Notes under the pieces: model-generated | Told to the model about the DNA's origin: nothing | The model's input: only the letters and a program-made list of their open reading frames with translations | Database searches by the model: none | Part shown: in pieces, positions 7,669 through 17,112 of the stretch | Position numbering within the stretch: position 1 is the stretch's first letter | Layout of the letters: each line of letters starts with the position of its first letter | Position numbers and translations under genes: made by a program | Source: Candidatus Sumerlaeota bacterium | GTDB lineage: Bacteria; Sumerlaeota; Sumerlaeia; JAFGJS01 | Reading direction: 5' to 3' | NCBI GenBank assembly: GCA_016928995.1 | Contig: JAFGJS010000125.1 | Location: forward strand, 31,600 to 95,599 | Length of the DNA: 64,000 bases

Positions 7669-8487
7669 TTATGACTGACATTTTGCGCAGAAAAAGGTGC
7701 TGCGCTGCTGCTGCACGATGCGCTGGATCGGGGCGCGGCACTTTTTACATGGCTGGCCATGGCGCTTGTACACGAGCAGGAGATTTTGATAAGAGCCGGT
7801 CATCTGATGGGCGGCCTGGAAGTCGCTGACCGTCGTGCCGCAGTGCTTGATCGCCAGGCGCAACGTCTTCACCGTGGCGTTGTGCAGCCGGGCGATTTCC
7901 TTTTGATTTAATGAACCGGCAATGCGCCGAGGATGAATGCCGGCGGTGAAGAGAATCTCCGAGGCGTAGATATTGCCCAGGCCGGTGATTTTGTCCTGCC
8001 GCAAAAGCCAGGGTTTGATTTCCCCCTTTGCATTTTGCAGTAATTCCTCTAACCGCTTCACGGTGAATGATCGAGCCAGCGGCTCGTCACCGGGCGGCGC
8101 CATTTCGCTTTCCGTACGGCAGAGTTTCAGTGTGCCGAAACGGCGCGGATCGATAAAGCCGATGAAGCCGTGGTCGAGCAGGATGCGCAGACGCATGTGC
8201 TTGCCGTCATTCGGCGGCTCTTGCCCCGGCTCGAAGCAGATCATCCTCCCAGTCATGCGCAGATGCACAGCGAGCCAGAGCGGATCGCCGCCGCGTGGAT
8301 CGTCGAGCCGGATCGAGAGTTGCTTGCCGACGCGCCGGATGCGTCCGATCACACGCCCTTTGATCCGGTTGGTATGATTAGTAAAACGCAGCAGGGGATC
8401 GAGATCCTTGACGGCGCGGATCGTTTGTCCTTCCGTAAGCGGGGCGAGTTGCCGCGCCACGGTTTCCACTTCGGGCAATTCAGGCAT
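7669..8487 (-). CDS. mutM: Formamidopyrimidine-DNA glycosylase (Fpg/MutM)
   Basis: A 272-residue bifunctional base-excision-repair enzyme that removes oxidised purines such as 8-oxoguanine and nicks the strand. The mature N-terminus PELPEVETV gives the catalytic Pro1 and Glu2; the beta-hairpin Lys is in RRVGKQLSIRL; HLRMTGRM and FIDPRRFG are family segments; LLRQDKITGLGNIYASEIL is the helix-two-turn-helix; and CKKCRAPIQRIVQQQRSTFF followed by CAKC forms the C-terminal zinc finger. Length and order are normal. It is convergent with the M16 peptidase gene and has no operon partner in view. Confidence 0.96.
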   Translation of the reverse strand: MPELPEVETVARQLAPLTEGQTIRAVKDLDPLLRFTNHTNRIKGRVIGRIRRVGKQLSIRLDDPRGGDPLWLAVHLRMTGRMICFEPGQEPPNDGKHMRLRILLDHGFIGFIDPRRFGTLKLCRTESEMAPPGDEPLARSFTVKRLEELLQNAKGEIKPWLLRQDKITGLGNIYASEILFTAGIHPRRIAGSLNQKEIARLHNATVKTLRLAIKHCGTTVSDFQAAHQMTGSYQNLLLVYKRHGQPCKKCRAPIQRIVQQQRSTFFCAKCQS

Positions 8488-8948
8488 GGATGCTCTTTCT
8501 GCGTCAAATCGAGTTGCACTGGCGGCCGCCTGGATGAAAACCGGTTGAATTTTGCCTTTGAGACGGCCTCATGAGCGGTATTCGCTGTTCATTTCTGCGT
8601 GAAATCGCCGCCGTTCGATGCAAACGGCCTTTTTTATCTTGATTTCGCTAGGTTTGAAAGTCATATTTTGCTAAGCAGAACATATCTGCGGCGAATTTGA
8701 TTTTCAAGCGGCGATTGACGCACGACGAAATCTGCCAGTGGTTTAGCATACTCCAGCCGGCCGTGCCGGAGCGGATCTGCCATCGCTGGTGAATAATGCT
8801 TGATTAGCCGTAAAGCGGACTGATAGAACCAGTGCTTTGCAGGCATTAGAAAAAGCCTGGATTTTCCAGCGAGGAATTATTGCGCTGATAATGGGGGCGG
8901 TTGCATTGATTGAGCGCCCTGTGAACGGCGACCCCGGATATAACGTCA
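8488..8948. other. Intergenic region without recognised gene
   Basis: About 460 bases between the start of mutM and the divergent J-like/TPR gene. The short minus-strand ORFs here have no family features. It holds one plus-strand hairpin with a T-tract at 8610-8635 and presumably the promoters of both flanking genes, but I see no clear promoter boxes. Confidence 0.5.
8610..8635 (+). terminator. Hairpin plus T-tract without an upstream plus-strand gene
   Basis: gccgtt and aacggc form a 6-bp stem with a 7-base loop, followed by CTTTTTTA. It reads as a weak rho-independent terminator on the plus strand, yet no plus-strand gene ends upstream. It could end a short antisense or small RNA, or be chance. 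Confidence 0.35.
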
Positions 8949-10241
8949 ATGGCAATGCGTGAGAAAAGTGCATATTCGATCCTTAATCTGCGGAAAGACG
9001 CAGACGACCAGGAGATCAAAAAGGCTTACGTCGAGCTTGTAAAAAAGTATAATCCGGAAGAGCACACTGACCGTTTTGTGCTGATTAAAAACGCCTATGA
9101 CCGGTTGCGCGATCCGAATAAGCGGGCGGCGGAGGACTGCTTCACCTTCAATTATGTCAAATTACAGTTCAGCTTCGCTCAGGATGAACGGACTCGGACA
9201 TCGGAGTTGGAGTTGAATAACCAGCTCAAGGGCGCGCGCATCCAACTCAAGGAACAGCCGCACAATCTGGACCTTGCCACTCAAGCCTGCCGGCTTTACA
9301 TGGCCCACAGCTGGTTGAATCTGAAGCAACGTAAGTACCGCGAAGCGATCCAGGACTGGAACAATGTGCTGGAACTGGACTCCACCCACCGCCGGGCGAA
9401 AAACAACCTTAATTACACATATATCTATCTGGGATATTATTACGCGGAGCATGATCTTTATGAGGAGGCGATTTCCTGCTGGGAGAGCGCGCTGAAGATC
9501 AATCCGGACAATATGCCCGTGCTGCACAACATCGCGCTGGCGTCGGAGTATTCCAACGATCTGGACCGCGCCCGGCGATATTGGACCGAGACGCTGAAGC
9601 GCTGGGAGAAAATGCTCCGGGAGAATCCGGAGAACGAATACATCAAGAATTGCATCATCGAGGTGCGCAAGCGGCACGGCGACAAGGCGATGGAGTCAAA
9701 ATCGCTCGGCGGCGGCGCCCAGGCGATTGATGAATACAAGGAAGTGTTGAAGATCGCGCCCAATGACGACCGCGCCCGGAGGCAGATCGCTCTGGCGCAC
9801 ATTGAGGCCAAGGAATTCGAGCAGGCGATCGAATCGTTGATCGAAGTCATAAAGAAGAATCCGCGGGACATCGAGATGCTGAATCTTCTCGGGCATGCGT
9901 ACCTGAACTGCGGATCGGTGAACGAGGCGTTCAACATTTGGCGCCGCAGCCTGAAGCTCGATCCGAAAAACGAAGGCACGCGGGAGTATATGGTGAAGGC
10001 GCATCTGAGCATCGGGCGCCGCTTCCGCGAAACAGGCCAGTTCACCCAGGCGCTGGTGCATTTCAAGCAGCTGGAGCGGCTGGCGCCGGGCAATGAGGAG
10101 GCGCATATCGAGTTGGGCATGACGTATCTGCAAAAGGGCGACAAGCGCTCGGCGCAGGCTCAATACGCGCATGTGCTGAAGCTCAATCCCAGCAACAAGT
10201 TCGCAATTAGGGCGATGTCGGAATTGCGATTGCGGGGATAG
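8949..10241 (+). CDS. Degenerate J-domain protein with tetratricopeptide repeats
   Basis: A 430-residue protein with an N-terminal J-like domain (about residues 5-62: SAYSILNLRKDADDQEIKKA ... IKNAYDRLRDPNKR) and at least eight TPR-like helices pairs from about residue 115 to the end (for example YYAEHDLYEEAISCWESALK and LGMTYLQKGDKRSAQAQYAH). In real DnaJ proteins the loop between helices II and III holds HPD, which triggers DnaK ATP hydrolysis; here the same place reads KKYNPEEH, so HPD is replaced by NPE. It is followed by a GrpE-like gene and a dnaK-like gene on the same strand, which suggests a dedicated co-chaperone or client adaptor. What is seen is the fold pattern and the missing HPD; the function is inferred. 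Confidence 0.82.
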   Translation: MAMREKSAYSILNLRKDADDQEIKKAYVELVKKYNPEEHTDRFVLIKNAYDRLRDPNKRAAEDCFTFNYVKLQFSFAQDERTRTSELELNNQLKGARIQLKEQPHNLDLATQACRLYMAHSWLNLKQRKYREAIQDWNNVLELDSTHRRAKNNLNYTYIYLGYYYAEHDLYEEAISCWESALKINPDNMPVLHNIALASEYSNDLDRARRYWTETLKRWEKMLRENPENEYIKNCIIEVRKRHGDKAMESKSLGGGAQAIDEYKEVLKIAPNDDRARRQIALAHIEAKEFEQAIESLIEVIKKNPRDIEMLNLLGHAYLNCGSVNEAFNIWRRSLKLDPKNEGTREYMVKAHLSIGRRFRETGQFTQALVHFKQLERLAPGNEEAHIELGMTYLQKGDKRSAQAQYAHVLKLNPSNKFAIRAMSELRLRG

Positions 10242-10307
10242 CGGCCGGGAAAGACGGTGGGACGGATGCTGTTAAAATCTCCCAAAGCCCTGTCGTTCAG
10301 GGAGACG

Positions 10308-10862
10308 ATGAAGTTTGGGGATTTCGTAATTGACGAAAAGCCCGTGGCGGTGTATCGCCGTGAAGAACCTCAACAACCGGCGATTCGTCTGCATACCGCG
10401 GATGGGGAAAAAAAGCCGTTGACCGCGGAGGATTTTCTCTCGCTCATCGGCCGGCTGCTGGTGGAGCACGAATCGCTGATCGAGATGAATCTGGAACTGG
10501 AGCGGCGGCCGACAGGAAATGAAATTGAAGGTTTAGCAAAAAAGTTTTTGACAGTATTTGACAGTTTTGAGCGGATTCTCTTTCTGGGAAGGGAATTTCC
10601 TCAGGAAAATGAGGTGATTGTCAACTGGCTGAAAAGCTTTGAATCGCTGTATTACCGGATACGCTCGCTTTTCGAACATTACGGCCTGGTGGAAATCAAG
10701 GCCATTGGCAAGACGGTAGACCTTGATTTTCATGAAGTCGTCGAACTTCGCCCCAGCCCGGATTATCCCGATAATACAGTGCTTGCTGAACGGCAAAAGG
10801 GATATATTTTTCAAGGCAAAATCTTGCGTGTGGCCCAAGTGGTCGTCGCGCAAAACTCATAA
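10308..10862 (+). CDS. GrpE-like nucleotide exchange factor, divergent
   Basis: About 184 residues. The C-terminal part matches the GrpE beta-wing: LDFHEVVELRPSPDYPDNTV, then ERQKGYIFQGKILRVAQVVV, the same pattern as GrpE P..HEAV...DGTV..ELQKGY...RVLRPA.V.V. The middle is helical (FLTVFDSFERILFLGREFPQ) in place of the long GrpE coiled coil, which is shortened. The track starts at 10257 with GTG, but CAGGGAGA just before the ATG at 10308 (MKFGDFVIDEKP) supports the later start; a start at 10266 is also possible. It lies between the J-like/TPR gene and the short dnaK, 26 bases before the latter, so it likely exchanges ADP on that DnaK. Confidence 0.72.
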   Translation: MKFGDFVIDEKPVAVYRREEPQQPAIRLHTADGEKKPLTAEDFLSLIGRLLVEHESLIEMNLELERRPTGNEIEGLAKKFLTVFDSFERILFLGREFPQENEVIVNWLKSFESLYYRIRSLFEHYGLVEIKAIGKTVDLDFHEVVELRPSPDYPDNTVLAERQKGYIFQGKILRVAQVVVAQNS

Positions 10863-10888
10863 ATTTTGGAACAAGCGATGGAGCAACC

Positions 10889-12646
10889 ATGAAGCGAATT
10901 CTTGGAATCGACCTCGGAACAACAACTTCGGCCGTCTCCGTAATGGACAAAAACGGCCCCTTTATCGTGCCGAATGCCACGGGAGAACGGGTCACTCCTT
11001 CCGTGGTTGGTTTCAGCAAGTCCGGCGATATTCTGGTGGGGAAGAAAGCCAAACGCGGCGCCGTGATGAACACGGGCCGCACGATCTTTTCGATCAAACG
11101 GCATATGGGAACCAACCACCGGGTGAACATCGACAGCAAGGAATACACCCCCCAGGAAATTTCCGCGATCATTCTGCAGAAGCTCAAGCAGGACGCGGAG
11201 GATTACTTCGGCGAGGCGATTGATCAGGCCGTTGTCACGGTGCCGGCTTATTTCACCGACGCCCAGCGCCAGGCGACCAAGGACGCCGGCGAGATCGCGG
11301 GTTTCAAGGTCCGGCGCATCATCGACGAGCCCACCGCCGCCGCGCTGGCTTACGGCTTGGATAAGGAAGAAGACCAGACGCTGCTGGTGTACGACTTCGG
11401 CGGCGGCACGTTCGACGTTTCAATCATCGAAGTCGTCTCCGGCGTGTTCCAGGTGCTGGCGATCCAGGGCAACACGCGACTGGGCGGCGATGACATCGAC
11501 CGGCGGATCGTGGATTTTCTGGTGGAGGATTTCCACAAACAATACGGCGTGAACCTGACGGAAGACCCGATCGCGATGCAGCGTTTAAAGGAAGCCGCCG
11601 AGGAGAGCAAAATCGAGCTTTCGGAACTGAAAGAAAGCCATATTATCATCGAAGCGGTGCATATGCAGGAGAAGGGCCCGTTGACGCTGGATATCGTGTT
11701 GACGCGCCAGAAATTTGAATCGCTGATCGCCGATCTGGTGGAAGCGACGGTGGAGCCGATGCAGAAAGCCCTGCGCGACGCCGGCCTCAGTTTCACGCAA
11801 ATTGACAAGGTTCTACTTGTCGGCGGCACCACACGCTGCCCGCTAGTGCAGAAAAAAGTGCGCGAAATCACCGGCAAGAATCCCGCGCGCGACATCAGCC
11901 CGGAAGAAGTTGTGGCGATGGGCGCCGCGGTGCAGACCCTCGTGCTTTCGCCGATCGAAGGCGAGATCGAAGAGACGCTCGCCGCGCGCTACGGCAAGGA
12001 AAAACCGGTGATCATCCACATGACGCCCTTCTCGCTCGGCGTGGGGCTGGAAAACGACCAGATGGGCGTGATCATCGAGCGCAACTCGACCTACCCGACG
12101 GAAGCTAAGGATATCTTCACTACTACGCGCGATTTCCAGGAGGCGATCTCCTTCCCGATTTACGAAGGCGAGGAGAGCGTGGCTTCGGAGAACACCTTCC
12201 TCGATCTGTTGCGGATCGACGGCGTGGCGCCGGCGCCGCGCGGCGTGCCCCGAATCGAGGTGACATTCCGCTTGACGCCGGACCGCATTCTGGAGGCGCG
12301 CGCCGAGGATCTGGCCACGGGCGCGGAGAAGACCATCACCATCGAAGCGACTGACAACCGTCTGGACGAAGGCGATAAGCAGCGCATGATCGCCGAGGCC
12401 AAGATGCGCGTGACGCGCATGCTGCGCGATCGCATTCAGCAGTCGCGCAACGAGGAAGCCGAGATGCTGATCGAGCGCGCCCAGCAGGTGGCGGAGCAGT
12501 ACGCCAGCGATCCGCGGGCAAAGCGGATCAACGATATGGTGGACGAGCTGACGAACAGCCTGGCTTCGGGCGACGAGGATGCGCTGGAGCGGACTATCGA
12601 GAACCTGAACGTTTTAATCACGGAGATCGAAACCAGCGGCAACTGA
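10889..12646 (+). CDS. DnaK/Hsp70-family chaperone, short second copy
   Basis: A 585-residue Hsp70. The nucleotide-binding domain is complete: [66 protein letters not shown] and [16 protein letters not shown]. The substrate-binding domain is divergent: [19 protein letters not shown] stands where canonical DnaK has STAADNQT...VLQGER, and the C-terminal lid is about 50 residues shorter with no acidic EEVD-like or Gly-rich tail. A canonical dnaK is present elsewhere in the window (54902-56812), so this is a specialised paralogue, probably serving the J-like/TPR and GrpE-like genes before it. A GGAG site precedes the ATG and a strong terminator follows. Confidence 0.9.
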   Translation: MKRILGIDLGTTTSAVSVMDKNGPFIVPNATGERVTPSVVGFSKSGDILVGKKAKRGAVMNTGRTIFSIKRHMGTNHRVNIDSKEYTPQEISAIILQKLKQDAEDYFGEAIDQAVVTVPAYFTDAQRQATKDAGEIAGFKVRRIIDEPTAAALAYGLDKEEDQTLLVYDFGGGTFDVSIIEVVSGVFQVLAIQGNTRLGGDDIDRRIVDFLVEDFHKQYGVNLTEDPIAMQRLKEAAEESKIELSELKESHIIIEAVHMQEKGPLTLDIVLTRQKFESLIADLVEATVEPMQKALRDAGLSFTQIDKVLLVGGTTRCPLVQKKVREITGKNPARDISPEEVVAMGAAVQTLVLSPIEGEIEETLAARYGKEKPVIIHMTPFSLGVGLENDQMGVIIERNSTYPTEAKDIFTTTRDFQEAISFPIYEGEESVASENTFLDLLRIDGVAPAPRGVPRIEVTFRLTPDRILEARAEDLATGAEKTITIEATDNRLDEGDKQRMIAEAKMRVTRMLRDRIQQSRNEEAEMLIERAQQVAEQYASDPRAKRINDMVDELTNSLASGDEDALERTIENLNVLITEIETSGN

Positions 12647-12681
12647 CGGCTGGATTTCGGCTCCCGACGAAGCACCCGCCC

Positions 12682-12717
12682 GGCGGCGCGAGAGGATCGC
12701 GCCGCCGTGGTTTTTTT
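12682..12717 (+). terminator. Rho-independent terminator after the chaperone operon
   Basis: ggcggcgcga and tcgcgccgcc form a perfect 10-bp GC stem with a 5-base loop, followed by GTGGTTTTTTT. It ends the J-like/GrpE-like/DnaK operon. Confidence 0.9.
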
Positions 12718-12802
12718 CATGGCGGCATGGTGAAATTGTTTGCCAGTGCATTTTCAGGACAGTAACATTTCTGACTTACAGTTCGTTGCGAGAGGAACTC
12801 TC

Positions 12803-14218
12803 ATGGGCAAAAATCTATATCAAAAAGTGTTTGAACGGCACACCGTGCGGCAGCTGCCATCCGGTCAGTATCAGCTCCTGATGGGCTTGCAGATGATTCA
12901 CGAAGTCACGTCTCCGCAGGCTTTCTCGATGCTCGATGAACGCGGCTGGCCGGTGAAGTATCCGCATCGCAATTTCGCCACGGTGGACCATATCATCCCC
13001 ACGCACGATCAGAGCCGTCCGCTGGCCGATCCGCTGGCCGAGGAGATGTTGCAGCACATCGAGCGCAACACGGCGAAGCATAACATCGCGTTTTTCGACA
13101 CGAAAACCGGCGGGCAGGGCGTCGTGCATATCGTGGGACCGGAGCAGGGTTTGACGCAGCCGGGCATGACGATCTGCTGCGGCGACAGCCATACCGCGAC
13201 GCATGGCGCGTTCGGCGCGCTGGCTTTCGGCATCGGCACCTCGCAGGTGCGCGATGTGCTGGCCACGCAAACCCTTTCGATGGGCAAACTCAAGGTGCGC
13301 CGCGTCGAAATCAACGGCAAACTGGGTTCCGGCGTGTCCGCCAAGGACGTGACGCTGTACATCATCCAGCAGCTGGGCGTGAAGGGCGGCGTGGGCTATG
13401 CCTATGAATACGCGGGCGAGGTTTTCGATCATTTCAGCATGGAAGAGCGCATGACCGTGTGCAACATGGCCATCGAAGGCGGCGCGCGCTGCGGTTATTG
13501 CAATCCCGATCAAACGACCTACGGCTACCTGAAGGGCCGGAAATACGCTCCCTCTGGCGAGGCGTGGGATCGCGCCGTGGAGTACTGGGAGTCGATGAAG
13601 AGCGATCCGGACGCGGAGTATGACGACATCGTGAAGTTTGACGCCGCGGACATCGAACCCATCGTCACCTGGGGCATCACGCCTGGCCAGTCCATCGGCG
13701 TGACGGGCGTCGTGCCCGCCGCGGATGAGTTTCCCGAGGATGAGCGGCCGCTGATTGAAGAGGCGTATCAATATATGGGCTTCGAGGCGGGACAGCCCGT
13801 GCGGGGGACGAAGATCGACGTGGCGTTCATTGGCTCATGCACCAACGGCCGGCTTTCGGATTTCGAGGAAGTCGTTAATCTGTTACAAGAATGCGGAGGC
13901 AGGGTTGCGCCGCACGTGAATGCGATGGTTGTGCCCGGCTCGCAGCCGATCTATGAGGAAATGAAACGGCGCGGGTGGGATCGGATCATCACCAACGCCG
14001 GTTTCGAGTTCCGCGAGGCCGGATGTTCGATGTGTTTGGCGATGAACCCGGACAAGCTGAAGGGCCGCGAGATCTGCGCCAGCAGCAGCAATCGCAACTT
14101 CAAAGGCCGTCAGGGCAGCCCCACGGGCCGCACGCTGCTGATGAGTCCGGCGATGGTCGCCGCCGCGGCGCTGGCCGGCGAAGTGGTGGATGTGCGCGAA
14201 TTAAATCAAGCACGATAA
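12803..14218 (+). CDS. leuC: 3-Isopropylmalate dehydratase large subunit
   Basis: A 471-residue aconitase-family enzyme subunit that isomerises 2- and 3-isopropylmalate in leucine synthesis, working with LeuD. The [4Fe-4S] ligands are seen as the Cys in GSCTNGR and the pair in [11 protein letters not shown]; other family segments are [32 protein letters not shown] and [13 protein letters not shown]. The track starts at 12740, but GAGAGGAAC before the ATG at 12803 ([11 protein letters not shown]) and the family N-terminus support the later start. Its usual partner leuD is not next to it: two foreign-looking genes (14247-16498) lie between them. Confidence 0.96.
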   Translation: MGKNLYQKVFERHTVRQLPSGQYQLLMGLQMIHEVTSPQAFSMLDERGWPVKYPHRNFATVDHIIPTHDQSRPLADPLAEEMLQHIERNTAKHNIAFFDTKTGGQGVVHIVGPEQGLTQPGMTICCGDSHTATHGAFGALAFGIGTSQVRDVLATQTLSMGKLKVRRVEINGKLGSGVSAKDVTLYIIQQLGVKGGVGYAYEYAGEVFDHFSMEERMTVCNMAIEGGARCGYCNPDQTTYGYLKGRKYAPSGEAWDRAVEYWESMKSDPDAEYDDIVKFDAADIEPIVTWGITPGQSIGVTGVVPAADEFPEDERPLIEEAYQYMGFEAGQPVRGTKIDVAFIGSCTNGRLSDFEEVVNLLQECGGRVAPHVNAMVVPGSQPIYEEMKRRGWDRIITNAGFEFREAGCSMCLAMNPDKLKGREICASSSNRNFKGRQGSPTGRTLLMSPAMVAAAALAGEVVDVRELNQAR

Positions 14219-14246
14219 TTTATAAAGTTCATCTCGCTGATCGAAT

Positions 14247-15458
14247 ATGAAAAACGAAGCGCAATATTGGGAAGACTGCTTGACTGATGTGGAAAATCAC
14301 TCTGTTGAGCGGAAGGAATCTCCCGCCGATAAAAACGAACTTCGGAGGCAGATTTGCGCTTTTGCCAATGATTTGCCGGATTGCCGTCAACCTGGGATTT
14401 TAATCATTGGGGCTACCGATAAAGGCGAATATGCAGGGCTAGAAATTACCGATCAATTGCTCACCAGCCTGAGCGAAATGCGATCAGATGGTAAAATCCT
14501 GCCTTTTCCAATGCTTCGAGTGGAAAAGAAAACGATTTTATCACATGACTATGCCATCATTTCCGTCGAGCCATCGAACTCCCCGCCAGTGAGAATGGAT
14601 GGGCGCGTATGGGTGCGTGTTGGACCAACGCTTCGTCAAGCCACGAGAGAAGAGGAAATCCGGCTGGCGGAAAAACGGAGATACAAGGATTTATCCTTCG
14701 ATCTGACGCCGGTGGAGTCCGCCAGCATAGAGGATTTTGACAAAACTCTCTTTGCGGATGTTTATCTCCGCCATGCTGTCGCGCCTGAGGTGCTGGAGGA
14801 AAATGAGAGAACCTTTGAGCAACAACTATCCTCGCTAAGGATGATTCGATCGGCTGCCGATCCATTGCCGACGGTCACGGGCATTCTCACTATCGGCGCG
14901 GATCCGCTGCAATACTTGCCGGGGGCTTATGTTCAGTTTTTGCGCATTCAGGGAGTTGAAGCAACTGATCCAATTAAGGATCGCAAGGAAATATCCGGAC
15001 CTTTGATCCAAGTGCTAAGAATGCTGGATGAGTTGATCAACGTGAATGTGGAAATTCGCACTGAGATTGCTCGATCCAATCTTGAAATACAGACTCCCGA
15101 CTACCCCATCGCAGCGATACAACAGGTCATCAGGAACGCAATCTTGCATCGTAACTATGACAGCACAAATGCTCCGGTGCGTATGTATTGGTACCAAGAC
15201 CGTATTGAGATTATCAGCCCTGGCGGAGCCTATGGTCAGGTCAATGACAGAAATTTTGGCCAACCAGGCGTGACGGATTATCGCAATCCGACATTGGCGG
15301 AAGTCATGCGCAACCTTGGCTATGTCCAAAAGTTCGGCATGGGAATTCCCATCGCAAAAAAAGAGATGGCGCAGAACGGCAATCCAGAATTAGAATTTAA
15401 TTTCCAATCGGGAATTATAACAGCTATATTAAGGCGAAGACCGGAGCACACACCATGA
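14247..15458 (+). CDS. AlbA_2 (Schlafen-like) domain ATP-binding protein
   Basis: A 403-residue protein of the AlbA_2/HATPase_c_4 type. The N-terminal part has the AlbA_2 core: HSVERKESPADKNELRRQIC, then FANDLPDCRQPGILIIGATD and the RVGPTLRQATREEEIRLAEK segment. The C-terminal half has the GHKL-like AIQQVIRNAILHRNYDST, RIEIISPGG and FGMGIPIAKKEM blocks. Proteins of this build are usually called divergent AAA or transcriptional regulators; some take part in phage defence. Its stop overlaps the start of the ParA-like gene by four bases (ATGA), so the two are translationally coupled. The base composition is visibly more AT-rich than leuC and leuD on each side, which suggests transfer. Biological role is not established. 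Confidence 0.78.
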   Translation: MKNEAQYWEDCLTDVENHSVERKESPADKNELRRQICAFANDLPDCRQPGILIIGATDKGEYAGLEITDQLLTSLSEMRSDGKILPFPMLRVEKKTILSHDYAIISVEPSNSPPVRMDGRVWVRVGPTLRQATREEEIRLAEKRRYKDLSFDLTPVESASIEDFDKTLFADVYLRHAVAPEVLEENERTFEQQLSSLRMIRSAADPLPTVTGILTIGADPLQYLPGAYVQFLRIQGVEATDPIKDRKEISGPLIQVLRMLDELINVNVEIRTEIARSNLEIQTPDYPIAAIQQVIRNAILHRNYDSTNAPVRMYWYQDRIEIISPGGAYGQVNDRNFGQPGVTDYRNPTLAEVMRNLGYVQKFGMGIPIAKKEMAQNGNPELEFNFQSGIITAILRRRPEHTP

Positions 15459-16498
15459 GCGCTGTTCCGATCCTGGCGTTTTTCAACAATAAAGGCGGCG
15501 TGGGCAAGACGTCGCTCGTTTACCATATTGCCCATATGTGCGCCATATTAGACATTCGTGTTCTGGCTGCGGATTTAGACCCGCAGTCGAATTTGACATC
15601 CGCGTTTCTGCCAGATGAGGAATTGGAAGATTTATGGAATGAGAAAACGGACTATACAACTCTGTATAAATGCGTCCACCCCTTGATTAAGGGAACTGGC
15701 GATGTCGACACTCCAGCGCCGTATCACATCGACGACAATATTTTCCTGCTGCCAGGGGATTTGCAGCTTTCTGGTTTTGAAGATCAATTATCTGAATCCT
15801 GGCCCAAATGCAATGATGGTGATGAGCGGGCATTCCGGGTGACATCGGCATTTTGGCGCTTGTTGCAACAATCTGCCAGCGACAATAATGTTCAATTGAT
15901 TCTAATGGATCTTGGGCCGAATCTTGGCGCATTGAATCGCGTCGCTCTCATCTCGGCAGATTATGTCGTTATGCCGCTAGCGCCCGATCTTTTTTCGTTG
16001 CAAGGTTTGAAAAATCTCGGACCAACGTTAAAACGATGGAACACTCAATGGAAAGAGCGCAGCCCTAGGGCTGATGATATGGATTTCGAGGTTCCTTTGG
16101 GAGACATCTCGCCTTTGGGATATGTGATTATGCAGCACAGCGAACGGTTAAAACGCCCAACCAAAGCATATGCCCAATGGGCGGAGCAAGTTCCTGCATT
16201 GTATCGTGAGTATGTATTGCAGCAAGCGCATGTCCAAGATGATCTTTCGCCAAGTGCGGATGAATATTGTTTGTCTTTCATTAAACATTTCCGCACACTG
16301 ATGCCGCTGGCGCAAGAAGCGAGAAAACCTATTTTTTTATTGAAAGCGGCAGATGGCGTTCTCGGAGGGCACAATAAATACGTGCAAGCTGCGTACGATT
16401 TATTCAAGAGTTTCACGGAGAAACTCTTGAGAGTTATTGGTCTACAGCCTTCAGAAATGATACAGCAAAGTTTATTCAGCGAAGGAAAAGGAAAATGA
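15455..16498 (+). CDS. ParA/MinD-like P-loop ATPase
   Basis: A 347-residue ParA-type ATPase. The deviant Walker A motif FFNNKGGVGKTSLVYHIAHM is at the N-terminus, ADLDPQSNLTSAFL is the A' motif, and LILMDLGPNLGALNRVALI is Walker B. The C-terminal region after about residue 190 (with LGYVIMQHSERLKRPTKAYA) is longer than in plasmid ParA. No parB or parS site is nearby, so plasmid or chromosome segregation is unlikely. It overlaps the AlbA_2 gene by four bases upstream and leuD by four bases downstream (ATGA at 16495), so it sits inside the leu operon as a coupled insert. Function is inferred only as part of that two-gene cassette. Confidence 0.83.
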   Translation: MSAVPILAFFNNKGGVGKTSLVYHIAHMCAILDIRVLAADLDPQSNLTSAFLPDEELEDLWNEKTDYTTLYKCVHPLIKGTGDVDTPAPYHIDDNIFLLPGDLQLSGFEDQLSESWPKCNDGDERAFRVTSAFWRLLQQSASDNNVQLILMDLGPNLGALNRVALISADYVVMPLAPDLFSLQGLKNLGPTLKRWNTQWKERSPRADDMDFEVPLGDISPLGYVIMQHSERLKRPTKAYAQWAEQVPALYREYVLQQAHVQDDLSPSADEYCLSFIKHFRTLMPLAQEARKPIFLLKAADGVLGGHNKYVQAAYDLFKSFTEKLLRVIGLQPSEMIQQSLFSEGKGK

Positions 16499-17112
16499 AT
16501 GAGACAATGAAGCGAGTGAAAATCAGCGGCCGCGCGGTGAGCGTGCGGGGCAACGATATCGACACGGACCGCATCATTCCGGCGCGTTACCTGCGTTGCG
16601 TGACCTTCGAGGGGCTGGGCGATCACGCCTTCGAGGACGACCGCAAGCAACTGGCGCTGCAGGGCAAGACGCACCCGCTGGACAATCCGCATTTCGCCAG
16701 CGCGACGGTGCTGTTTGGGAATAAGAACTTCGGCTGCGGCTCATCGCGGGAGCACGCGCCTCAGGCGATCATGCGCTGGGGCGACGGGATCCAGGCGATT
16801 GTGGGCGAGTCGTTCGCGGAGATTTTCTTCGGCAATTGCATCGCGCTGGGGATTCCCTGCCTGACCGTGTCCGCGGTGGACATCGCGCAGCTGATGGCGC
16901 AAAACGAGGCGGATCCGAAGACGGAATTCACTGTGGATCTGGAGGCGATGGAAGTGCGCTGGGACGGCGGCTGCGTCAAGGCGCAACTGGCCGATGGACC
17001 GCGCAGCCAGTTCCTCGAAGGTAAGTGGGACACCACGGCCGAGCTGATGGAAGATCCCGGCGCCATCGCCGCCACTGCGGCGAACCTGCCGTACTTCAAC
17101 CACTGGAAATAA
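16495..17112 (+). CDS. leuD: 3-Isopropylmalate dehydratase small subunit
   Basis: A 205-residue LeuD, the swivel subunit that completes the LeuC active site. Recognised by SVRGNDIDTDRIIPARYL, then FGNKNFGCGSSREHAPQAIM and GESFAEIFFGNCIALGIPCL. Length is typical. Its ATG overlaps the stop of the ParA-like gene (aATGA), with AAGGAAAAGGA just upstream, so its translation is probably coupled to the inserted cassette rather than to leuC directly. No leuA or leuB is in the window. Confidence 0.96.
   Translation: MNETMKRVKISGRAVSVRGNDIDTDRIIPARYLRCVTFEGLGDHAFEDDRKQLALQGKTHPLDNPHFASATVLFGNKNFGCGSSREHAPQAIMRWGDGIQAIVGESFAEIFFGNCIALGIPCLTVSAVDIAQLMAQNEADPKTEFTVDLEAMEVRWDGGCVKAQLADGPRSQFLEGKWDTTAELMEDPGAIAATAANLPYFNHWK

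Noticed and set aside
15455-16498. Plasmid or chromosome partition locus
   Set aside because: ParA-like ATPase only; no ParB, no parS-like repeats and no replication gene nearby, and it is coupled to an AlbA_2 gene instead.
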